DNA of 64,000 nt from GCA-2686265 sp036010965. GTDB lineage: Bacteria; Planctomycetota; UBA1135; GCA-002686595. The notes under the pieces are model-generated. The model saw only the letters and a list, made by a program, of their open reading frames with translations, was not told the origin of the DNA and did not search any database. The first letter of the stretch is position 1, and each line of letters begins with the position of its first letter. The DNA is taken from contig DASCMO010000010.1 of the NCBI GenBank assembly GCA_036010965.1, forward strand, positions 43,774-107,773, in the 5' to 3' direction. Positions 1 to 8,700 of this stretch are shown here, one piece after another. The position numbers and the translations under genes were made by a program.

Positions 1-2
1 TG

Positions 3-584
3 CCCGCCAAGGTGCGCCGAGCGCGCGAGTTCTGGGGCGGGACGGCCTTCCTCGTGGCGGCCGGCCTGCTGGCGGTGCTGTTCCTCGGCTGGGACGGCTG
101 GAACGATACCCAGTCTCTCGACGCCCTGAGGGTAGAGAAGGGCGGCCTCGCCTCCCGCCTGCGCTCGGCAGAGGCGACCGACCGCGATACGCGCGCCCTG
201 CTGGAAGAGAACGGGGACCTCGCGGCTCTCTCCTCGGACCTGATGGCCGCCCTGGGAGCCGGCGAACAGGTGGCGCGCGCCCTGGAAGTGCTCGACCGCA
301 AGCTGCCCGAGGAGTTCTGGCTCTCGCGCCTCGAGAGCACATGGAGCTTTGACGAGGAGCTGGGCGTGGACCGCTCCCTGGAACGACCCATCCTGCGCAT
401 CGAGGGCCGGGCCCGGGAGGGAACGCGCTCGATGGCCCTGCTGCACGAGACCTTCCTGGCTTCCCTGCGCGACGGCCTGCCGGGCGCGCGCATGAAGGCC
501 GCGCCGAGCGCTGACGGCACGCGCTTTGAGATCGACCTGACCTTGCTCGCCGCGCCCGAAGCCGTCGAAGAAGAGGAGAACTGA
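3..584 (+). CDS. PilN/GspL-like assembly protein, 5' partial
   Basis: The reading frame is already open at the left edge. Codons 3-11 read P-A-K and lead into a basic stretch followed by one hydrophobic helix (GTAFLVAAGLLAVLFLGW). PilN proteins typically start with a short tail ending in LLP just before such a helix, so I infer the gene begins upstream and that GTG at 12 is not the true start. The rest is a coiled-coil region and a ferredoxin-like periplasmic part of about 130 residues, as in PilN or the C-terminal half of GspL. The product would be an inner-membrane subunit that links the assembly ATPase/PilM side to PilO. It lies 4 nt before the PilO-like gene and opens the secretion operon as seen here. 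Family assignment rests on architecture and neighbours rather than on strong motifs. Confidence 0.6.
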   Translation, partial: PAKVRRAREFWGGTAFLVAAGLLAVLFLGWDGWNDTQSLDALRVEKGGLASRLRSAEATDRDTRALLEENGDLAALSSDLMAALGAGEQVARALEVLDRKLPEEFWLSRLESTWSFDEELGVDRSLERPILRIEGRAREGTRSMALLHETFLASLRDGLPGARMKAAPSADGTRFEIDLTLLAAPEAVEEEEN

Positions 585-588
585 GCCC

Positions 589-1374
589 GTGGACCTCAAC
601 GACTACTGGCAGGAGAACAAGCGCTTCGTCATGACGGTGGCGGGTGGAGCCCTGCTGTTCATGATCGGAGAACTCCTGATCGGCAAGTACATCGGCAGCG
701 AGCTCGCCAAGCAGCGCACGAGCGTCGCGCGCCTGACTTCCGATCTGGGCAAGCAGCGCTTTCAGCGCTCCGACCTCGGCATGGCGCGCGACGAGAACGA
801 TGCGCTGCTGGAGGCTTCGAGCACCCTGGCCGAGAAGGTCGGTTTCCAGGCGCGCGCGGGGTTCACACTCGAGGCCGACCGCGGCTCGGCGGGCAACCAG
901 TATTTCGCGCGCGTCAGCGACGTGCGCGACCGCTTGCTGAACGAGGCGGGTCGGCACAACATGCGCTTGCAGAAGGACCTCGGCCTGCCGGCTCTGGCCC
1001 CGACGCGCGAGGAGGAGATCGTGCGCTACCTGGAGGCGCTGGACCTGCTCGAACGCGTGGTGGACATTGGGCTCGAGGTCGGCATCCCGCGCATCGACAA
1101 GATCGAGATCAGGCTCGATCCGGGTCTGAACGCGCGCAAGGGCTTTGGAAAGCTCGAGCGCACGCGCCTCTCGATGCGTCTGATCGGCCCCTCGGCCTCT
1201 CTCGTGCGGCTGCTGGCCGAGACCCAGTCCCCCGCGCGCGGCAGCTCACTCTTGATCGATGACGTGGCGATGGCCCCGGAGAAACTGAAGGCCGGGGAGG
1301 CGTGGATGGAGATCACCTTCGTGGTCATCCGCTTGCACGGCGTCGGCCCGGCGGGGGAAGAGGAGGCCGCCTAG
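589..1374 (+). CDS. PilO/GspM-like assembly protein
   Basis: This 261-residue protein starts at GTG 589, 4 nt after the PilN-like stop. It has a short cytoplasmic tail, one membrane helix (about residues 15-33, FVMTVAGGALLFMIGELLIG), a coiled-coil segment to about residue 75 and a periplasmic domain. This is the layout of PilO and GspM, the inner-membrane platform partners of PilN/GspL. The order PilN-like then PilO-like, followed by pseudopilin genes, supports the call. Sequence identity to the family is not obvious by eye, so the name is by architecture and context. The stop TAG is directly followed by the GTG of the next gene with no spacer, which suggests translational coupling. Confidence 0.6.
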   Translation: MDLNDYWQENKRFVMTVAGGALLFMIGELLIGKYIGSELAKQRTSVARLTSDLGKQRFQRSDLGMARDENDALLEASSTLAEKVGFQARAGFTLEADRGSAGNQYFARVSDVRDRLLNEAGRHNMRLQKDLGLPALAPTREEEIVRYLEALDLLERVVDIGLEVGIPRIDKIEIRLDPGLNARKGFGKLERTRLSMRLIGPSASLVRLLAETQSPARGSSLLIDDVAMAPEKLKAGEAWMEITFVVIRLHGVGPAGEEEAA

Positions 1375-4059
1375 GTGCGCGTGCGACAGGAACAGGCCGT
1401 CCTGATCGCCAGCCTGGCGTTATTGGGCTGGATGTTGTGGGGCACGCTGGGCGACGGCGGACGGGGTCGCCAGCGCGAGCCGCGCGGCCAGGCGCCGGAA
1501 TTCACCCACCACCCCGCGCCCGAGGTGGGCCGCGCGCTCGCGGACGAGCGCGATCCCGCGGCCCTCTCGCGCGCCCTCTTCGAAGCGCCGCGGGACACGC
1601 GCCCGCTCCCGCCCCTGGCCCTCGAGGCGCCGCCGCTCGAGCCGGTCGCCGCTCTGCGTCCGCCGACGGGAGCCGGCCCCGAGCCGCGCCTTTTCGGTGC
1701 ATACCTGCGCCGCGAACTGGCGCCGATGGAGGTGCCCGGCCTGTTCGACGAGATCGCAGGCGACGGCGACGGCGAGTTCACCGACGAGCTGGATTTCGAA
1801 GAGCCCCTGCCGTGGAAGGACCTCACGCCCGAGGAGCGCATGGCGCGCATCTCCGGCTACCGGCGCCTCTACGACTGGGTCCGCTTCGCCGACCTCAAGT
1901 GGGGCCGCATCGCCAACCAAGACCGCTATCGGCTCGCCGAGCGGCGGGACGAGCCGTTCCTGTTCGTCGAGTTCGACCCGGCGACCGGGATGGAACGCTT
2001 TCCCGGACAGGAACCCATCGCCTACGCACGCGAGCGCATCGAGGAGTTCGGGTTCGCGGAGACCCTGGCCAACGAACTCGAACTCAAGCGCCAGGCCTTC
2101 GGCGAGCAGCTCACTCCGGGGCAGTTGATGCCCGCTCTGGCCTTCGCCGACTGGTGCGTCGAGCACCGGCTCGACTCTCCGCGCGCCCTCGAGGTGGCCG
2201 AGGAGTTCTACCGCCGCTCGGAGGAGATCGCGAACGGCGACCCCGCTCCCGCCCTCGGCCTGGCGAGCTGTTTCGAAGCCGGGTTCCGCTTCGAGCGGGC
2301 CTTCGAGATCTACCGCGACCTGGCCACCGGCGACCACACCGACCACCCGGTCGTGCTGGCGCGGCTGGCGCGACTGGAGGCGCGTTTTCGCCTCTTCGAC
2401 CGGGCAGAGGAGCACCTCGCCACCGCTGAACGCTTCGGGCGCTCCTCGTGGGAGGTGCAGCGGGCCTACGGGCGCTTCCTGCTCGAGCGCGGGCGCGCCA
2501 CGGAGGCCGTCGAGCATCTGCGGATCGCCCACCGCTTCGAGCCGACCTCTCCCGAGCACAAGAACCTGCGGGCCTCCATCCGGGCCGAGCTGGGAGACGC
2601 CCTGCTGGCCACGGGCGACCCCGATGGGGCGCTCAGCGCCTACTCCAAATCGCTCCAGGCGGACGAGACCCATCAGGGCGCCATGGCCGGGGTGTTCTCC
2701 GTGCACTACCTGCGCGGGGAGGAGCTCAACGGCAGCGCGTCCGGTCTGGCCGACGCCGGCGCCGAGGGCGCGGGCTTCGGCCTGCTGCTGGCGACCGGCC
2801 TGGTGGCTCTGGGTGAGGGAGAATGGACGGCGGCGCGTGAGAAGCTCGAGCTGGCCGCGCGCAGCGATCCGCGACGGGCCTACCAGGCCTGGCGCGCCCT
2901 CTCCTACCTGGCCGAGGTCACCGGCTTCCCCGAGGAAGCCCTGGCCCTGGCCGAGCAGGCGAACCGCAACGACCCGACCGACGTCTACTCGCTGATTCGC
3001 CTCGGGCGGCTGTTGGCCCAGCGCGACGACATCCAAGGCGCGTTGGAGGCCTTCACCGCCGCCCTCGATCGCGAGCTGGACCTGCCCGACGTGCTGGCTG
3101 CCATGGGTGAGCTCTCCTACCAGGGCGGAGATCACGAGGCCGCCGAACGCTACCTGCATCGCTCCATCACCCTCGACGACTCCGTGGCGGGGATTCACGT
3201 CCTGCGCGGCTTGAACCGCCTCGACCTCGGCCGGGCGGAGCTGGCGCAGGAGAGCTTCGAGCTCGCCCTCGGCCTGGAGCGCACGCACCCGGTGGCGCGC
3301 AACGGCCTGGCGTGGTGCGCCTACGCCCTGGGGGACTCGACCGAGGCGATGACGATCTACCGCGAGGTGGACGACTCCCGTCGGCAGCTGGCCGAGGACG
3401 ATCCCCACCGGGCCTACGCCCGAGCCCAGATCGAGCGCATCAGCGATCACGAGGAGAAAGTCGTCTGGACCGATCGTTTCGAGCGCGAGCAGCTCAAGAA
3501 CGCCTGGCTGGTGGAGCAGTCAGAGCGCGTCTCGGTTGCGCTCGTCGACGGCGCGGTGTGGATCGACGGCGCCTTCCCCGCCTCGCAGCGCGCGCGCCTC
3601 AAGCGCGAGTACAACGCGGGGGACTTCGTCTCCTTCGAGGCCGTCATCACGGTCCATCCGGGCACGCGCGTGCGCGCCGGCCTGTTCGTCTCCCTCGAGC
3701 AGTTCGTGCGCGGTCAGTACCAGGTCCGCAGCGAGGTGACCCTGACGCGTCACCACGACGGGGTGTGCCAGACGCGCTTCATGCGCCGCGGCCAGGACGA
3801 CCTGCCCTACACCGACGTGCCGGTCATCGAGTGGGCCGCCGGAGATCCGAAGGTGCTGCGCATCGAGCGCTACGGCGAGTCGAAGGACACGCGCTTTCGC
3901 CTGCTGGTGGACGGGATTCCGGTCATCCAGGATGTGCCGGTGCCGACGCTCGGGCGCACGGTGGGCAAGCTCTGGGTGGGCGTCTTCGCCGAGGGCGAGC
4001 CGGGGCGCTCGGTCAAGATCGAGATCGACGACATCGAGGTCGTCAAGCGGGAGCGATAG
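1375..4059 (+). CDS. Membrane-anchored TPR protein with C-terminal concanavalin-like domain
   Basis: This 894-residue protein starts at GTG 1375, immediately after the previous stop. An N-terminal membrane helix (about residues 8-24) is followed by a Pro/Arg/Glu-rich linker. From about residue 255 to 680 there are many tetratricopeptide-like helical pairs, for example the segments around ALEVAEEFYRRSEEI and EAAERYLHRSITLD. The last about 190 residues form a beta-rich domain of concanavalin/DUF1080-like type (starting near VVWTDRFEREQLKNAW and ending in IEIDDIEVV). It probably sits in the periplasm as a scaffold for the secretion apparatus and may bind a polymer through its C-terminal domain. 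No secretion family I know has this exact layout. Its place between PilO-like and GspG suggests it is an integral part of the machine. Confidence 0.55.
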   Translation: MRVRQEQAVLIASLALLGWMLWGTLGDGGRGRQREPRGQAPEFTHHPAPEVGRALADERDPAALSRALFEAPRDTRPLPPLALEAPPLEPVAALRPPTGAGPEPRLFGAYLRRELAPMEVPGLFDEIAGDGDGEFTDELDFEEPLPWKDLTPEERMARISGYRRLYDWVRFADLKWGRIANQDRYRLAERRDEPFLFVEFDPATGMERFPGQEPIAYARERIEEFGFAETLANELELKRQAFGEQLTPGQLMPALAFADWCVEHRLDSPRALEVAEEFYRRSEEIANGDPAPALGLASCFEAGFRFERAFEIYRDLATGDHTDHPVVLARLARLEARFRLFDRAEEHLATAERFGRSSWEVQRAYGRFLLERGRATEAVEHLRIAHRFEPTSPEHKNLRASIRAELGDALLATGDPDGALSAYSKSLQADETHQGAMAGVFSVHYLRGEELNGSASGLADAGAEGAGFGLLLATGLVALGEGEWTAAREKLELAARSDPRRAYQAWRALSYLAEVTGFPEEALALAEQANRNDPTDVYSLIRLGRLLAQRDDIQGALEAFTAALDRELDLPDVLAAMGELSYQGGDHEAAERYLHRSITLDDSVAGIHVLRGLNRLDLGRAELAQESFELALGLERTHPVARNGLAWCAYALGDSTEAMTIYREVDDSRRQLAEDDPHRAYARAQIERISDHEEKVVWTDRFEREQLKNAWLVEQSERVSVALVDGAVWIDGAFPASQRARLKREYNAGDFVSFEAVITVHPGTRVRAGLFVSLEQFVRGQYQVRSEVTLTRHHDGVCQTRFMRRGQDDLPYTDVPVIEWAAGDPKVLRIERYGESKDTRFRLLVDGIPVIQDVPVPTLGRTVGKLWVGVFAEGEPGRSVKIEIDDIEVVKRER

Positions 4060-4713
4060 ATGGTGTTGAACCAACGACTAGCAGCTGCCGCCGACCCGGC
4101 CCGGAGCGGGTTCTCCCTGATCGAGTTGATGGCCGTGATGATCATCCTGGCCATTCTGATGGCGTTCCTCCTGCCGCGTCTGACGGGCATGGGGGAGGGC
4201 GTGCGCGGCGCCGCCACGGAGAGCTTCCTGCGCGGCCAGATGACCGCCGCCCTCGGCAGCTACCAGGACGACATGGGCGATTACCCTTCCAGCGACTGGG
4301 ATCGGGATGGGGAGGCCGCGCCGAACACGACCAACCTGGGTTCGGAGATGCTCTACCTGGCCTTCTTCGCCGAACGTTTCGGCGGCATGAACATCCACGA
4401 GGACAACCTGGAGAACACCGACGGGGACCGGACGCGCCGCTCCCTGACCATGTTCGGCAAGAGCGACCTGTTCGAGCTGTGCGACCAGTGGAAGAACCCG
4501 ATCGCCTACTTTCACCACCGCGACTACGGGCGCAAGGACCTCTACATCTCCTACGACAACAGGAGCGGAGAGACCCTCGAGGTCCTCGTCAGCGCGCTCG
4601 AGAACCCCAGGACCGCGAGCTTCTTCAACCCGCGCGGCTTCCAGCTCATCTCCGCCGGCGTCGACGGTGCGTTCAACACCGACGACGACATCACCAACTT
4701 CAGCCGCGACTGA
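4060..4713 (+). CDS. gspG: Type II secretion major pseudopilin GspG-like
   Basis: The prepilin leader is clear: G17 is followed by FSLIELMAVMIILAILMAF, with the conserved glutamate at position 5 of the mature protein (E22). Prepilin peptidase would cut after G17 and methylate F18. After the helix comes a globular domain ending in SAGVDGAFNTDDDITNF, which matches the C-terminal calcium-site region typical of GspG (aspartate-rich GxDGxxxTDDDI). The protein is 217 residues, longer than the usual 140-150, with an insert between helix and C-terminal loop that includes a DNLENTDGDRTRR stretch. It would form the main shaft of the pseudopilus. ATG 4060 follows the previous stop (4057-4059) without a gap. 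Confidence 0.85.
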   Translation: MVLNQRLAAAADPARSGFSLIELMAVMIILAILMAFLLPRLTGMGEGVRGAATESFLRGQMTAALGSYQDDMGDYPSSDWDRDGEAAPNTTNLGSEMLYLAFFAERFGGMNIHEDNLENTDGDRTRRSLTMFGKSDLFELCDQWKNPIAYFHHRDYGRKDLYISYDNRSGETLEVLVSALENPRTASFFNPRGFQLISAGVDGAFNTDDDITNFSRD

Positions 4714-4716
4714 TCC

Positions 4717-5733
4717 ATGGGAGAGCAGGAAACCGGGCGAGCCGCACGGCGCGGCATGACGCTGGTGGAACTGCTCTTCACCATGACCCTGATCGCGGTC
4801 GTGCTCGGGGTCGGCCTGGGGGCCCTGGCGACCCTCGATCTGGGCGCGCGCGCCTCGGTCGGCGTGGTCCAGAGCATGCTGCGCCAGGCGGACAACTGGG
4901 CCGTCGCCCGCCGCGCGCCGGCGCGCGTGCGGATCGACCCCGCGCGCGGGGTGATCCGCGCCGAGGGCATGGACGTGATCGGGACCTGGCATTTTGAGGA
5001 GCTCCCGCCGCGCGGAGCGTTCCGACTGGACGGCAGCGTGGTGGGGGCCGAGCTGGTCGAGGACGGCTTCATCGGCAAGGCGCTCACCTTCCACGGCCTC
5101 GAGCCCGGCGCGCGCCACGAGATCGAGGTCCAGCGCGATCCCTCCTACGCCATCTCGACCGGTTTTCAGGTGCACTGCGCCCTGCGTCCCGAGAAGGTGG
5201 CCTCCGGGCGCGTGTTGCGCCTGGGGGGATCGGTCGGCATCGACGTCACCTCGCGTCTGGGCCTGGAGGTCTTCTTCAGCGCCGAGCGCGTGGACGAGTT
5301 CGGCCAGCCCGTCGCGGCCGGCAAGGCGACTCTCGAGACGCCCGCCGGCGTCCTGCGCCCCGATCGCTGGAATCGCATCACCGTCAGCTACGACCAGAGC
5401 GAGCTCGTGGTCCTGGTGGAGGGCGTCGCCGTGGCGCGCGTTGAGGAGAACGCGCGCGTCGCCAAGATCGACAGGCCCCTGGTGCTGGGCGGCGGGCGGC
5501 GGCCGTGGCCGGGTTCGATCGACAACCTGGTGATCACCGCCGTGGGGAGCGAGCGCGAGGTCGTGCTTCCGGGCGGCACCTCCTTCCCCGCCGACACGCC
5601 GACCGAGATCGTCTTCGCCGCCGGCGGCGGCCTCGATCGCACGGTCCACAATCAGCCGGTCAGGATCATGATCGACTTCGAAAACGGTCAACGGCATGCC
5701 GTTCAGGTCAACCTCTTCGGGACGGTCGAGTGA
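4717..5733 (+). CDS. Minor pseudopilin (GspH-like) with LamG-like domain
   Basis: A prepilin leader ends at G13 and is followed by MTLVELLFTMTLIAVVLGVG, with glutamate at mature position 5 (E18). After about 85 residues, where GspH-like pseudopilins form their globular head, residues about 89-272 make a concanavalin/LamG-like beta sandwich. It starts near GTWHFEELP, contains the typical RWNRITVSYDQSELVVLVEG strand-turn-strand, and ends near GSIDNLVITA. The last about 60 residues are a beta-rich tail ending in HAVQVNLFGTVE. Minor pseudopilins normally lack such a domain. It would place a lectin-like module at or near the pseudopilus tip. The gene begins 3 nt after gspG and its TGA overlaps the next ATG by one base. 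Confidence 0.75.
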   Translation: MGEQETGRAARRGMTLVELLFTMTLIAVVLGVGLGALATLDLGARASVGVVQSMLRQADNWAVARRAPARVRIDPARGVIRAEGMDVIGTWHFEELPPRGAFRLDGSVVGAELVEDGFIGKALTFHGLEPGARHEIEVQRDPSYAISTGFQVHCALRPEKVASGRVLRLGGSVGIDVTSRLGLEVFFSAERVDEFGQPVAAGKATLETPAGVLRPDRWNRITVSYDQSELVVLVEGVAVARVEENARVAKIDRPLVLGGGRRPWPGSIDNLVITAVGSEREVVLPGGTSFPADTPTEIVFAAGGGLDRTVHNQPVRIMIDFENGQRHAVQVNLFGTVE

Positions 5734-8700
5734 TGCACGGCGTCTCGCATCGAGGGCGACAGGGCTTCGCCTTGATCACGGTCATCCTGGTGCTGGCCGC
5801 CTTGCTCGTGCTCTGCACGCCCTTCCTGATGACCGCGCGCAACGCGGATCGCTCGAGCTCGCAGCAGTTCGATCGCCGTCAGGCGGAGGTAGCCCTCGAC
5901 GCGGCGGTGGTGCACGCGCGCTCGCTGCTCGAGCGCACCCACTTCTCGATGGACGAGAGTGCCTGGGCCGATTCCCTCGACGAGATCGCTGTCACGAACG
6001 AGTTCGCCGAAGGCTTCCTCGACGCCAGCGACGCCCGCGGGCTGATGTGGGACCTCGAGGTGGGCGACATCGCCGGGCGCATCGATCTGGACAGCGCGCC
6101 GCCGCAAGTGCTGGCCAACATGATCGGTTCGACTTCGCGCGTGGTGAGGCCCATGACGGGGGACGACAAGGAGATCCCGGTCGCGTCGGTCTCCGGCTTC
6201 GAAGACTCGGGTTTCGTCTGGGTCCAGGGCGAGCTGATCCACTACGGCCGAATCGAGGGCAACACCCTGACCGATCTCGAGCGTGGTCTGGGTGTCATGG
6301 AGGACAGCGACGGCAATGTCCTGCCCGGGCCTCGACCACCCGGCAACCACGGTGTCGGAGCGTCGCTCTTCGACCAGCGCGCCTTCGCCCTGGCGGCCTG
6401 GCGCATGTACGAGGGAGACGTGCGCGGCTTCGGATCGCAGGAACGCCTGAAGGAAGCCGACGAGTTAGTCCTGACCGAGGGCGGCCTGGGCCGGGACGCG
6501 ACGCGCAGGATCCTCGAACTCGGCACGGTGCACGGGGGCGTGCGCGCCGGCGATCGCTGGCAGCGCGCCGCGCGCGTGACCAGCGGCTCTCGGGCGGGGC
6601 TGACGGGAACGGTTCGAGTCGATTCGGCGCGCTGGTTCAACGAGGGATCGACCGTGTTGATCACCGACGGCGCCACTCTGGAGTTGGCGCTGGTGCAGAG
6701 CGTTTCCAACGGCGGGGGGGTGTACCTCGACCGGGCGCTGACGAACAACTTCACGGCCTATGACGCGGTGATGTTCGTCCAGGCGCGCCGCCCGGTGAAC
6801 CTGAACACCGCTGCGCCGGACGTGCTCGAGGTGCTCTTCTCGAACCTGCAGCTGCGCGGGCGCAACTCGCGCATCACGGGCCGGGAGGCCAGGGCCCTGG
6901 CGGGCGCGGTCGTCGCCTCGCGGCCCTTCCAGAGCATGGAGGACTTCATGCGGCGGCTGGTCCTGCCGGCCGCGGGCATCGAGAAGCTCCCCCCGAGCGC
7001 CATGCCGGCGCCCGAATCCCTCGCGGCGGGCGGGACGATCATCGGCCCCTACGACGCCCTCGCGCTCTACACCAACGGGCTGAACGCCAACGACGCGACT
7101 CTGGTCTTCTCGACCATGCCCTTCAGCTTCGCGACGCGCGACACCTACGCCCTGGATCTGCGCTCGACGGTAAACGCTCTCAGCGGCGTCGAGCGCTTCT
7201 CCCTCGCCCGCGAGCAGGTTGAACTGGTCGTTCCGCAGACCGAGCTGATGCACCTCGCCGCGCGCCAGGTCGATTTCGACGAGGCCCTGCGCCTGCACCG
7301 CAAGGCGCCCTGGTGGCAGACCGGGCCCAAGCCGACCAGCCGCTACAGCACCGGCGGCGCCCAGCCGCCCTCGCGCGTGTGGTCGCACCTGGGGACTCAC
7401 GCCGGGCGCGCCTTCCTGCCGGGGGTGACCGCGCCGGTCGTCAGCGACTCGGCCGAGGGACCCGTCCCCGAGCATGTCTTCGCCTCCGACGAGCCCGACG
7501 GCTGGGCCCAGCTGTGGGCCGCGCGCACCGACGAGATGGGCCAGCGCAAGGGGCGCGTGCTCCACTTCGATCACGAGACGCGTCGCCTGGAGGGCCGATA
7601 CCTGCCGGATGAGACCGTGCAGCGCTCCACGACCTCGAACCTGGTGCAGTGGTCGCCCTCAGGCGGGCTGATGCGGGCGATGAACTTCTCGGCCTGGATC
7701 CAGCCGCGCGCCCTCGACGGCGGATTCCTACTCGACGTCGGTTCGAGCTCCGCCGAGTCGGACCGCCTGTCGCTGTTGATCGAGGGCGAGGACCTGGTGC
7801 TGCGCGTCCTCGACGGCGGAGGGGACCACCTGCAGAGCGCCTTCCCCGAGCGGGCGGAGCTGCGCTTCGCCCTCGCCCCGGGGGAGGGCCCCGGCCTGCC
7901 GCTCGACACCTGGACCCACGTCAACATCGACGTGCGCGGCACGCGACCGAGCCAGATGTCGATGTTCATCGACGGCACGACCCACGGCGTGCGCACCCCC
8001 GGGCTGACGCGCCTGAGCGGGTCGGTCGGCGCCGATGCCTCCGTGCTGCCGGTGGACTCCACCGAGGGCTTCATGCCCCAGGGCGTGGCGCGCGTGGGCG
8101 ACGAGCTGGTCGAGTACGTCCTGGACGCGGGCGCCCTGGTCTGCACCTACCTCGAGGCCGGGGCCCTGGCCGGATTCGGCGGGCGCAACGCCCGCGTGCG
8201 CTGGACGGGCACCGAGCCGCCCCTGCCCGACAACATCGACGTTTCGGACATGAACCACGCGTCGGGGACGACCGTCGAGCAGTACGGCTACAGCTTGCCG
8301 ATCGCCTCCGACGTGCCCACCGGCATGGCGACCCTCGAACAGGAGCTCGGGGCGTTTCGAGTAGGCGTCGCCATCGGCGTTGAGAACGGCAGCACGACCC
8401 TCGGTGATCCGATCTCGATCCAGGGCGCCTTTGGCCCCCTGTTCCTCGGTTACGGCATGGGGGGCGCGGAGAGCCCGGTGACTGGCCTCTTCCTGGCGCC
8501 GGCCGAAGACCCCGATGGGGGAGGCGACGCCGCGCAGGTGATGCGCGCCTTCAGTCCCAACGGCGGTCTGGCCGCCATCGTGCAGGTGCGCGTGGGCCAG
8601 GGGTCGATGGAAGGGGAGATGATCGGGGGCGTGGAGGTCTTCGAGTACTCCGGCTGGCAGGACAACGTCCTGCGCATCGCCACGCGCGGCGACGGCGTGA

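Noticed and set aside
1420..3450. 676-codon open frame on the minus strand
   Set aside because: It is antisense to the TPR protein, has Gln/Val/Gly-rich random-looking composition and no domain, as expected for shadows in GC-rich DNA.
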